In this document: piece by piece, positions 1 to 11,063 of the stretch | Numbering within the stretch: position 1 is the first letter of the stretch | How the letters are laid out: the number at the start of each line of letters is the position of its first letter | NCBI RefSeq assembly: GCF_020382885.2 | Contig: NC_058513.1 | Span: 11,371,641-11,435,640 of the forward strand | Reading direction: 5' to 3' | Source: Scatophagus argus | Taxonomy: Eukaryota; Chordata; Actinopteri; Scatophagidae | DNA: 64,000 nucleotides | The notes under the pieces: model-generated | Database searches by the model: none | The model's input: only the letters and a program-made list of their open reading frames with translations | What the model was told of the DNA's origin: nothing | Translations under genes and position numbers: made by a program

Positions 1-1500
1 TTTTCCACTGAGGAAATAGTGCTGTGTTTGCTTGAAGCACTGAAACTCCGAGACAATAAAGCCAAAACCACAAGTGCCTCCAGGAATCATTTTAAGATCT
101 CAGCTTTTGCACCCACAATGTACTCATATTTTAGAGAGGCTGGATCTTTAATCACTTGTTTTAAGTGCAGATGGCAGACTTCAACAACAACGGTGGATAA
201 AAGAGTAATCATCGTTATATGACTGATAAGCTCCTGCATCTGTTGTTTGCAGCGTTAATCCATATTAAGACTTGTTCTTGCTCTACCGAGTTTGTGTATC
301 CATCTTTTTCTAAAAGCTTACACACTAAATCCTTGAAAAAGCAACTTTAGAATAGCAACTCTGACAACTGGATTTAACCTCTTGACTACAAATCAACTTT
401 AGTTAAAATCTGGTCCTCGCACACTTTATATGTTAAACTTTTGCCTGCTACAAAGTAAAGGGATAAAAAAGGTTTTCAATAAAAACTACACAAAATGAAT
501 TAAGGACATGACTAAACATTCACCTCGTCTCAGACACTACCATACACTCTCTAAGTCTGATTTTAGTTGATGTGACAGCTAATAAGTTCAAAACATGGGT
601 AGCCATTTAAAACCAGATGGCAAGCCAAAATGTTATAATCAAGCTGTGAACACGAACACACACACACACACTCACACACACACACAGACTTGGCTAAATG
701 ACCTTCCTCTCTCTAGGCTTATGTGCTTTTCCAATATCCAATGACCACCTGAAGTGTGGCCCTCTAATCTGAAATTAATTTGTTTTTCCTTCCAGGAAGC
801 ATTACTTAGCTTCTGAACATGTGTGAAAGTGTGTGTTTTTGGTTTCAGAATAAGTTTTAAAATGAACCCACTCAAGATCATGTAACTTGTCAAACACATA
901 AACAAGTCTTTCTCGTTTTCAATCAGCCCAACATGACAAGTTTTAGCCAAAAAAGTTTTGGACATCAAGGTTCTCATTACTAATGTTGACCTGCTTGCAT
1001 ATGTAGTATACACATTCACACTGCTGTGATTTTCTGCACATTTTTAACCCAATTTCCTCTCTTCTCTGACAGAAGCTCAAATGAAATGTCCCAACGACTT
1101 TCTCCCAATAAAGTTCCTAGAACACATCTCCATGTTCCCTGTGTCCCAGCCATGATGAAGAGGATAACTGAACTGAGCAGATGTTCCTTGGAGCGTAGTG
1201 ATAATCAACAGCTTAATGAGAACATATGCTTTTCAATCCACAAAATCAAACTAATACCCCAAAACACCATTACACAATGTTTATTTTCACGTTTAGGGCA
1301 ACGCCCTCTGAGTCATGTCTCATCCCCTTCTTGAGTGAACTTGGACAGAACTTGCTCATGAGTCTCAAGAGTCTAAACCCAGCTTGTTTAATTTGTTAAA
1401 TCTCTGCAAGAGCTTAATTGGACTTCATATTACAATTAAGTTTTTTATATCCCATCCCAAACATGATTTGACTGAGGGTAAGATGAGAGGAGAAACAAAC
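1..1500 (-). other. VWA2 intron (incomplete), no exon seen
   Basis: The donor GT of the 1610-1501 exon starts this stretch, which continues past the window edge. I looked for the next A-domain exon (a GGRTET-like start) and did not find it. The stretch holds a CA microsatellite at about 656-686 and is otherwise AT-rich and unremarkable. Confidence 0.7.
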
Positions 1501-4500
1501 CTGTAATAGACTTTCTTCATATGCTTCTTCAGCTCTTGTTTGGTGGTGTGCGAGTCCAAGGTGAACTCCAGCCGAGGAGTGGAACCAAACTGAATCAAGC
1601 CGACTCGCACCTGGACGAGGGAAGAATCACATGAAGAGTGACTGACATGAGACGGAGACACAGAGAGAGAGAGAGAGGACCAGAAACAAACCTTGTCTGG
1701 TCCAATGTCTAGTGCTTGACAGAGTTTGATTGCGTAGTGTTTGGCTCTTTCAAAGCTGCCCTTCCCCACGCTGTAAGAACCATCCATGAGGAAGAGGACA
1801 TCCATGGCTGCTGAGCACTGCATCACTTCCCATGGAAAGACAGACACACACAGTTGAATACATCGAATATCCGAATAAAAACATCTAAACTCTCTCTTCA
1901 TTCCATTCCTGGCAAAGAGCTCCACTTCTATTGTGTATGTGAGCATTACGGGATTACCCTGGTTGGCGATCAAATGGGCTGCTGCAGATGAAAATAATAC
2001 CTCGACATAATAAGAGAAAAACAGCTTCGCATGCCACGGCTCAATTTTCTTTCTCCCAGGAGCACACTCGCAAAACCATTGCCAAGAAAAAAAAAAAAAA
2101 AACTCTTTCTCTCTTCCCTCAAGCACGTTTGTACCTGCCGGTGGTGTTGCTGTCATGTTAGAATGTGCAGCTGATCATGAGGAAGGCCATTAGAGGCGAG
2201 GAGAGTGTGTCCGCTGTCTGTCCGTCTGTCATGCACTCTGGGAAGGTTACTTCCTAACAGACAACAGGCTACTAAGACCAGTCTTGACAATAACAATTTA
2301 TCAGTTCTGTACAAGAACATAACTGCATTAAAATGTTCGTATGGCTTGTTCTGTAGCTTTAGCCTCATCACACTTACATTAGCTGATCGGCCTCCTCTGT
2401 TACCTGCTTACATCCAACTGTATACAGTTGCTGTGCCATTGCCACATGATGTTTCTCCATGTTACACTGTGGATACACTCGTGCCACACTACCACAACCA
2501 TGCTCATTAAGGGGGGGAGGGGGTTAGTAGCTGCTTAGATACTGCTGGGACACGAAGGGTAAATGATGAACGTGCTTTGTGGTGGAGGTAAACTCACTCT
2601 CTCCTACTGAGTTGATCTTTACGATGTTCTCATGGCTGGTTTGGATCTCCTGCACTGAGGAGCCCTGCTGGACTGGGAGGGATAAACAACACAGAAGTCA
2701 GTCAAATGTCCACATATACTGCATGTACACAATATTATGCACATGCATGGCAGCAACATATGACACACAGATATAAATGTTAGTGACCAGCCTGGTGTTC
2801 CAGACCCCTACAAGGTAAATCCGAAGTTAGAAGTTAGAAGTTAGAAAACAACAAAAACAAAAAAAAACAAAACAAATCTCTGGCATACAAAGTTATGCTT
2901 ATTTTTTCAGCTTTTCTCTCATCTTTGCCTTTTTCTTGCAAATTATAATTCTGAAAAATCTGAAGCACGGTAACCACACCGATCCGCAAACCTCAGTTCT
3001 TATCCATGTCAACAGTATCTTCACTGCCATACAAGAACCATCATTAGAGCCTTTTGCAAAAGTAAAATAAAATAATACATGGGATTTTGTCCCTGAACCC
3101 AGTACAGTTCACTCACTCCCTCCTGACCCTTTCTGCGGGGGATAATTAAGTATTCAAAGCTAATGTGAGTGGACAAGTGAATAAAACCATTCTTTTGCTC
3201 CATTCACTGAAAGGACGTTGCTGTATTCAGACACACGTACAGCTCAGAGATGAGCAAGGGGACGTGATTTCCTGTTCAGAAATGAACAGTGAACATGCCT
3301 AGTTGTCCCTTGTAACCCCAGCGAGTCACCGAGGCATTTGAGACGAAGCGGTTGAGTGATTTTAAGAACATTAAACAGATTCCACTCTCTGAATAGTTCA
3401 GCCCCTCTCTTCACTCAGAGGACGGGAGAAAATTGTCAGCTTGTTCCTGTCAACTTAGCTGTAATGCTTCAAGCTGTCCGCCTCACGCTGATTTAGCTCC
3501 TGCTAATTAGCTGAAATAGGGGATGTGTCTTGTGGTGTCTTCTTCAAGTGTCAAAAAAAGCCAGACAACAAAAGAACAAAAACATCAAACATGTTGGAAA
3601 AAGCTTCCAAGTGCAAAAGTTCAACAGACAAAAGAGTGGGTTTTTTATTTTAGATAATTTAGTCTTTGTCCTACTCCTCTATAGTCATCCATTTGTCACT
3701 GACATGCAGTGATGGTTGGGGAGGGAAAAAACATGGCATAAGTTGACAGTAATTTTAAAGAAAGTGTGAATGTAATCCATTTAATCAGTAACAAAAATGA
3801 CAGTAATCTCATTAAAAGATGAATTCTGAAAAACTCAACAGCAACACTCCAAAGCTATTCAATATACGTGGAACATCTTTCAATGTGACGCATCTCTTTT
3901 TACTTGATAAGCAACTTAAATGATTAATTAAGCTACCAAGTGATTAATCGACTAATCATTTCAGCCCTACTCTGTCTGACTATCAACACTGCCACTAGTA
4001 GTGCTCTTCAGGCACTGAATTTACTGATTTTGGTGGCAAATATATGAGATCTGCCAGTCTTTCCACTCAGTACAAGCACAGCTACCACCTCCTTTAATGC
4101 CTTTCGTCTGCTATGAACATGAGGATGTGACATGCAGGGGAGAAAGTGAGTGCTGGTCACAAGCATCCTGCTGAGACATGTTCTGCTGGCAGTAAGCGAA
4201 GCAGAAGGGAGTTCCTGACGAAAAATGAGGGATTTGCAACATGCATTCTGCAAATCTGCGTTACAGCTTTTACATTTTTGGACAGTAGTTAGCACAGCCT
4301 TCTATACTGGGGATTGTTCTTCTCATTATTATTATTAATAATCTAATAATCTGGGTGGTTTTTGGGCCACCAGCTCTTCAACTAGCTAATCTGAGGGTCA
4401 GCAGAGGGTCATCAGGCGTGAAGTTATTGTTAAAATTTGACTAAAATTAAAAAAATCTTAAGTTGATGTAATTTGTACCAAAAAAACATTTAATTTCAGA

Positions 4501-5927
4501 GAGAAAAAGAGCCACTGAATCCACTGAAGGAAAACAGCAGACTACATGAGGTCGAGAAACTTTAAAGAAAAGTACCACCTGCAACCGAGAACCCTCAGCT
4601 CCCGCCTTTTCACAATCCTGACCCTTTCATCTGCCTCTAATTTCAACGTCAGTCCAGCCCCAAAGTCCTCTTGACAGTGAAAGTTTTAGGTCCCGGCAAG
4701 CTGCTTTCTCATGGTCAGTGGGGCCCCACTGCTGCGAACAAAAAGTCTGCCTGTTCAGCCATGCGCCTCGAGCAAAGTAACTACGCATCTTTAATGTCTG
4801 TGAATGAAAATGTATGAGTCCATGTCTAATTAATCCCACCATGGCCTGGGAGATATGAGGAATATCCCCTTGAAATCGGAGATTAAAAGCAGGATCAGCC
4901 TCTAACTCATCTGGGAAATGTAATTTGACAGGCTGGATTACATGGATATCCAGCTTGTGAAGCACTTCAACATGTTATCTGTGTTGTCAGCACAGGAGGA
5001 AAAGGGGGCGTCTTGACAAGGTGAAACAGTCTGGTTTGCTCAAGTTCAAAGTCTTAAAATGGCCACTAATAAATACTTCAGATGGTGCTAAAGCTGTCAT
5101 TTTTGAAAACAACTCAAAGATTATATTGCCTTACGACTCCCTCCTCTCCCCTGAGGCAAATACCGATACTCTCGCGTCCGACAGAACGACTGAGGATATG
5201 CTATAAAAGAGATGCAAAATTTGACTCGCCTGGAAACAAGCAATATTTTGAGCTCAGGAGGCAGGAAATCACTTTGATGAGAAGATAATGGGAATTCTTA
5301 AGCCATGGAGACTTGACAGGTTTAAGCAGTAAAATATCATGTAAGGAATCTCAGCCTGACCAGAGAAGCATCAGTCAAGCATCAAACATTATCCAGATAC
5401 TCAGATATGTTCACAAATGCCACACTGACCATTTTCATTTATGTATTTCGAAAGACTTTATTTTTTCCTTTCTCTCTGCAAACACTTTGGCCATCAAAAG
5501 CCCAACGCTGATCTCACCTCAGCTGAAACCGCCTGTTTTACAACTACGGGGTTCATAAATACAAACTAGTGCCTTTGAGCAGAGCCAGTCTAGCTCTTTT
5601 CCAGACTTGCGTTCTGAAATCGGCTCACAGCGGGACCATGTGCACACAGCAATCTGTTGCAGTTACGGTTTGTAAAGGTTGCATCCTGTCACATTTTGTG
5701 TATTTGCTGCACGCTCCAAATCATTTTTAAGTGACCAACATTAGCAATGATACCGGTTCATTAAAAGCATTAATTAAAACAATCCTTCACACAAAGACTC
5801 TGAAAACCAGAGCGGTACAGAGAGCACTCTTCCACCAGTATGAAGTGAATATAATAAAAAAATCAATCATCTGACCTTGAAGAAGCAGCAGCGTTAAGAG
5901 GAGGGAGGAGTGGATATGAGGGTGCAT
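1501..5927 (-). CDS. VWA2: VWA2 (AMACO), N-terminal part, 4 coding exons, runs off the left edge
   Basis: Secreted von Willebrand factor A-domain protein of basement-membrane-type matrix. Coding exons, in transcript order on the minus strand: 5927-5876, 2672-2598, 1825-1692 and 1610-1501. Splice phases 1, 1, 0 and 2 agree at every junction, and all sites are GT-AG. Exon 1 encodes a start Met and a hydrophobic, leucine-rich signal peptide (17 residues). Exon 2 encodes VQEIQTSHENIVKINSVGE, matching the short linker before the first A domain of human VWA2. Exon 3 encodes CSAAMDVLFLMDGSYSVGKG, which contains the MIDAS motif D57-G-S-Y-S. Exon 4 encodes VRVGLIQFGSTPRLEFTLDS. The match to human VWA2 A domain 1 is close, and TDRD1 is the neighbour as in human. 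Only about 123 residues are here. The remaining A1 sequence, EGF-like domains and A2-A3 must lie left of base 1. The start is the only ATG ahead of the hydrophobic stretch in its exon. Confidence 0.93.
2673..5875 (-). other. VWA2 intron 1 (between coding exons 1 and 2)
   Basis: A 3.2-kb intron on the minus strand. It contains a short tandem GAAGTTA array near 2823-2845 and, at about 3905-3972, a fragment of a dispersed repeat rich in GATTAAT/ATTAATC that ends in CAGCCCTA. No further coding segment was recognised. Confidence 0.75.
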
Positions 5928-5937
5928 GTCGGGACAC
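5876..5937 (-). other. VWA2: VWA2 first coding exon (5' UTR end plus signal peptide)
   Basis: This short exon begins after a TTCCAG acceptor, has 10 bases of 5' UTR, then ATG at 5927 and a Leu/Thr-rich hydrophobic run (SLLLTLLLLQ). It ends in phase 1 at a GTCAGA donor. The leftover G joins the TC that opens the exon at 2672, restoring Val. The acceptor before the ATG means at least one upstream non-coding exon exists; I could not place it. Confidence rests on phase agreement and signal-peptide character. Confidence 0.82.
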
Positions 5938-7369
5938 CTGGAATGATAAACAAAGATGCACACTCAGCAAAAAGAAGGAATGAAATGCACTAAAAAAGCA
6001 ATGGAAAGGCAGTGTGAAAGTTAGGTACAAACATCTGAGACAGAAGCACATACAGCTCTGGTTCTCAACATTATGATCCCTGAAAATGAAGCAATTTGCT
6101 GACCACAACCCCTCACCTTAGACTATTGTGAGGGTTTTCATGCAGGTTTTATCCCATTTAAAATTATTAACAACTGCAATAGAATATATAAATATATGTA
6201 TATATTCTATACTATGTCTTTTCATCATTTTGGGACCCTTCACATTTATCTTGGGAGCCCCGATCCCCAAACTGGGAGCCACTGGAGTATTGTAAATGTC
6301 GGGTACGGACAATTTTGCAGCAGCCATGAAGGTGGAAGTCTTGTTTTTATTTCATTTTTTTCAGCATGTTTTTGCACTATTTCTGCAGAAAGATTTCGAA
6401 TTAAACTGAAAGGAATAACGGTTAATGGCAGATTTACCAGACAGTTAATGAATGACGATGTTGTACTTTTTGATCATATAAGTGTACTGAAACCTGGGTA
6501 CACCGTTACCAGGTTTTCACAGCCAAGTGTAGGTTGAGCCCTGAAAGAAAACTTAATGAGGAGACACTTGAGGACTGACATCTACCATGGAGGAGCAGCG
6601 GGATGTTGGCATAAGTAAAACTGCACCTCAACTCCCCACTGGTGTGTGTGCCAAAACACACTCCCCTATACAAAGGTGTCCACACCAGCATGTGGACCAT
6701 TCTGTATTATGTCTGGGTCAGAGAGATAAGTAATATCAAGACCTTCGTTTGAGGTGTGCATGTGTGTGGTCAGGAAGTCTATAAGAAAGCATGTTTTTGG
6801 CATGACTGTGTCAGACCACTCGTATACAATGAGGGCTGTAAAACTGCGTCTTGTCAGGTGGCTTTCCAGACTGAAGGCTTATCATTACAAGGACATGTGG
6901 ACAAACTACAAAGATACCACCCAGAGGACAACAACCGCCCCTTCACAGGAGTGCACTTCCAGATTATTAAAAAAATTGACATAAGATATGCCTTATTTTC
7001 CCCATTAATACACAGTCAGTTACAGAAACACTGAGGGGGTCCACACAGACTGTGGGATACAAAACAGAGCTCACATAGTTTCATTTCTAATAAAGTTCAT
7101 GTTTATAATGAAGCATGTCAGGCTGGAATATAAAGATCTAACCACAAAATCCATACAACTGAAGTTTCCATAAAATCTACCATAATCTAAAATCTAAAAC
7201 TGAGTAGACGTGCAACACATACACAAGGCGTGGCCTCAAAAATGGCACTGACGTATAAATGAGAGGTTAACAGTCCCACCTGCCGTATTCTCTTCATGCT
7301 GGGAACACATAAGAAGTTGAGGGGCTGCAGATAAGGTTTGATTAACTCTGGCTGCCGATAAGCTTGGCC

Positions 7370-7745
7370 ATAATATCCTTTGTGTGTGTGTGTGTGTGTG
7401 TTGGGGTGGGCTAAAGGGCACAGACCTTCCAGAGAAAGCCTCCTTACAGGTAAGGCTGTGTGTATTCCTGAGACGACAGAGATAGAATTGTGTGCAGGAA
7501 AAAGCCTCTTTTAAAGAGGAGTGTGTGTGTGTGTGTGTGTGTGTGATACAGATCTACAGAGCTGACATGCGGTGGCTGTCTGGGAAGCCGCAGGGTTGAT
7601 AAACATCACCAGGAGCTATTGATGCTCTATTTTGCACTCACCGGTACGTCATGAGGACAGGAGATTTCATTACTGCCAGGGAGACCACAGTGTTTGAATG
7701 TGCGCACTGTACACACACACACACACACACACACACATGCACTTC
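7370..7745. repeat. Three CA/TG microsatellites in 370 bases
   Basis: TG arrays at about 7380-7400 and 7522-7544 and a CA array at about 7708-7738, upstream of the VWA2 coding start. They are separated by unique sequence. Confidence 0.9.
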
Positions 7746-9929
7746 ACACACGTCTCAAAATTGGCTCCCTCTTCATAGGCATTCTTCTGGCTCCTTCCAT
7801 TCCTCGTCTTTTGAACAGCTTTGTGGTCTGTTTGACTGTACATTTGATCCTATCTGAACTATAAGGACTAACTAATCAAAGTCCTATATGTTCCTGTTCT
7901 GCTGTTGGGACTCAAAATGCACGGCTGAAAATTTAAATTCAGCAATGATAAATAACACCAAAGCCAAGGGTCATTTTGTGAGATAAACTTTCATCCACTG
8001 CTGACTTGAGACAATTAACCTGTGTGTCTACAGGGACGGCATTAAAGACAAACCCACAATCCGGGGAATCCCTACAAAATGAAACAAAGGAAGGCCCAAA
8101 TCATGGACGTGCCGTCTGTTTTCAAACAGGCTGAGAAAAGTGCCTCCTCTCTATAGTCTGTAATTATAAAGGAGTGCTACTTTTTGAACCAACGTCATTC
8201 AAGATCCTAAGACTTCCTAACCTGTACTTGGAGGTGTGTCACTTTGACCAAACATCCACAGCAGTTTAAATCGTTTCAGTGTGAGTCACCTGAAATAGCC
8301 ACTTTTAAAACAACTGAAGCACAAATGTGGAAACTTTTTGTTTTTCCTTTTCTTTCCACAATGTGACGACTGTCTGATTAAAAGCCACAGCTAACTACAA
8401 TTCAAACTGCCTTGTACTGCACAAGCAAGCTGCCAACCACACACAGAGCATGTAAAGCCTTTTACATTTCTACAGGGAAACTGAATTCATTTGTTTTGGG
8501 TTTTTTATTAAATCACATTAAATATGGGTTAAGCGTGTGCGCAAATAATGAAAGGATGCAGAAGCTCTTACAAAAGGTAAACCTGAGGTACCATTTCAAG
8601 ATGAAAACAGCACAAAAATGTTTTTAACCGCGTTTCTTGTTACTGTGGCTCAGCCTGGAGCCTGTTATCTTCCAACATCTGGTCACTCTTAAATGTGTCA
8701 AGGGCCAAGGCTGCTTTAAGATGGGGCCAGAGGTGGCGACCCTGACGTGCAACAGTAGACAAGGTTTACTCAAGAAGGCAAACAAATGGATGCGTGTCAA
8801 GCCTACTTAAATCCTTAAGTACGTAGGTGGCAGTTCAAATGCTTTCAGACGTAGACTTGTATTTAAGCACAAAACAGTGAGGTTGTCGACTGCTTTCACG
8901 GTTTCAAGTCACACATTTGGGAAAAATCATTCGATCCATACCCCAACAAAGTAAGAGCCAAGTCCATGCAGACGTGCGGCAGGTTCATTCCTACGCTAAG
9001 ACAAGCTGCGTACGGCAGCCACCTTTACGAGCGGCAGAATGTCTCCACTCACCATGCGCTCTTTCGTGTTTCCAAGCCTTGGATTTATCCTTTCACAAAG
9101 CGGTCCTCTTCAGCTCCTCTGCACTCCTCTGAGTCCGCACTGCAGCCTGATTTGCCAGGGGCTTTCTGCTCAGGAGAGCAACGACCCCACCTACTCGACA
9201 TGCCCACCTATGATGTACCTGCGCCGGTAGGCTCTAATTTGTCCTCCTCTAATCCCGCGCAAAGCCGGCACGGTGACTGGGAGTGACTAAAGACGAGCTG
9301 TAAACGCTTCCCCTTTTCTCCTCTTTATTTGCAAAGGAAATTAACTCATCCTGCTAAATGCGTATTGTAGCTTTTAGAATACTGCGACACCGGCGTACCT
9401 TTATTTGTCCATTGCTTACTTACTTACCTTTAAGTGTGTAAATGTCCAGGCTAACCTTATATTTCCCTATTATTTTACTGCATATACTTGGAACTCTAAT
9501 GTACCTTGGCGTTTAAGGTCTGTCTCATCTGAACTATGGGAATGTATCATGAAATAATAAATCACAATAATTCGTACATTCAGTCCTTAAAAGTCACAAA
9601 ACTTGAATTTCCGCCTCCCGCACCGGTCTAGTTACACTTGCACTTGTTGCAAAAGTCAAGACTTTTTTTTTTTTTTTTTTTAAGTATTAAGAGTGTAGTT
9701 TTTGCTGAAGTGAAAATTATCACTACCAACATGTTTGATTCTAGTTCTTTTCCACACTTTTGTTGCAGACGACTTAAAGAGTTGCGTGCAGCATAGTGCA
9801 ACAGTTAACACTTAAAGCTCAATAAAGCAAGTAAACCAGGGAACTTGTGGTGGACTGCAATGTTTCAAATATGGAAGGAAAAAAACATACAAATTCTACT
9901 TCACACAAATCTTCAGCCCAGCAGCGTTT

Positions 9930-10120
9930 CAATAATGGTGTCACCACTTTAGTGCCTGACCAAATGTGAAATATGGTCACAGTCTGACCTTTGACCATCA
10001 AATCCTTATCAATTCATCCTTCAATCCAAGTGGATGTTTGTGGCAAATTTGAAGAAATTCTTGAGACGTCACATTCATGAGAATGAGACGAATGGACAAC
10101 CTGAAAATGTAATGATAAAA
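9930..10120. repeat. Dispersed percomorph repeat copy
   Basis: Contains the recognisable phrases TGACCTTTGACCATCAAATC, CAATTCATCCTTCAATCCAA, GGCAAATTTGAAGAAATTC and TTCTTGAGACGTCACATTCA, which recur in many spiny-rayed fish genomes (from memory; family name not known to me). It is a diverged copy without clear ends. Confidence 0.7.
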
Positions 10121-10605
10121 CCACTTTGCTTTCTGTTGTTTTTGTCACACAACGTTTATGTAAAAACTGAAACACGTGTAAAACAAATTATTCCGGCTGG
10201 ACATCCCACCTGAACAGGTGATTAGGATTCAACAGAGAACAGATGGCAGCACAGCATGTGCTACAGCACACCAAAAGCTGACAACCACACACTTGGATAA
10301 TTTGAAGTTTAACATCTTGTGAAGCAATTTTTTTTTCTGCCAACTTTAACAAACATAAGTGCATTCAGCATTTTTTTTTTTCTGAAAAAACAATATTTAA
10401 AGTAAAAATGGAATTTCAAACAATTTAAAACATAAAAGCTCTTATCAGAGTGGACAATCACTAATGAGGAAAAGATAAAGAAAAGAAACCAAAAGCTGGA
10501 AGATAACTTTGGGAATAAAGTGAGTAAATAAGCTGGAAGGCTGCTTCTGGAGGTCTTCTGATTTCAACAAGTTGGCAAACAAGGCTGTAAGGTTATGTTA
10601 AAATC

Positions 10606-11063
10606 TTATTTCTTCTGTCCCATTAATTGCTTAATGAGAGAAAGCTGCAGCTGCATCAACTGTTCCAGGTGGTCAATCTGTGAAAGGTAACAAAAGACAC
10701 ATCATCTACTGGCAAGTTTTAGCCAACATGACATAACAACGTAAGTACAAGATGGTCTTTACATTCTGGTTTTACAAACCAAAACAATATTCTATCTGAA
10801 AAAAATCAAAAACCAAGCAAAAACAGCTCCGACCTTCGTCTGCAGGCTCAGACAGCTGCAGCTAGAGGACTCGGGATCTGAGATTCAAACAGAAAGTGGA
10901 ACGAATGAGGTATCATATTTAACAGTCACAAACTAATTGTAGTGTTATCATATGTTGGGCAGTCACAGGTCATGTTGTTGTTTTAAAGTGTACACACCAC
11001 TGGTTTCTGTACCATTTGTACACGGAGGCTCCAACTGCTCAACAATCTTCTGAATTGGATCTT
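10606..11063 (-). other. TDRD1: TDRD1 C-terminal exons (short helix)
   Basis: Three small exons, 11063-10998, 10877-10834 and 10677-10606, join in phase (1, 0, stop). They encode IQKIVEQLEPPC, then a Ser/Cys segment and LQTKIDHLEQLMQLQLSLIK, ending MGQKK and TAA. The Leu/Gln heptad-like end corresponds to the short helical C terminus of vertebrate TDRD1. All three are too short to be found as long open frames. Confidence 0.85.

Larger units (their letters stand above)
5938..10605. other. VWA2 upstream region / TDRD1 3' flank
   Basis: No gene was recognised. It should contain VWA2's non-coding first exon and promoter; the GC-richer block at about 8900-9300 is a candidate but unproven. Three CA/TG microsatellites cluster at 7380-7400, 7522-7544 and 7708-7738. 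A poly-T run lies at 9662-9682. A percomorph repeat copy lies at about 9930-10120. TDRD1's 3' UTR must begin just below 10606, but I saw no clear AATAAA for it on the minus strand nearby. Confidence 0.6.

Noticed and set aside
2153..2371. 72-codon minus-strand frame next to VWA2 exon 3, considered as its signal-peptide exon
   Set aside because: It lies downstream of VWA2 exon 2 in transcript order and breaks phase; the exon at 5876-5937 fits instead.
6756..7034. 92-codon plus-strand frame in the VWA2 5' flank
   Set aside because: It looks mildly protein-like but I recognise no family, and there are no supporting splice sites or neighbours.
8966..9286. 106-codon plus-strand frame
   Set aside because: Lies in a GC-richer block, shows no recognisable domain and is more likely compositional.
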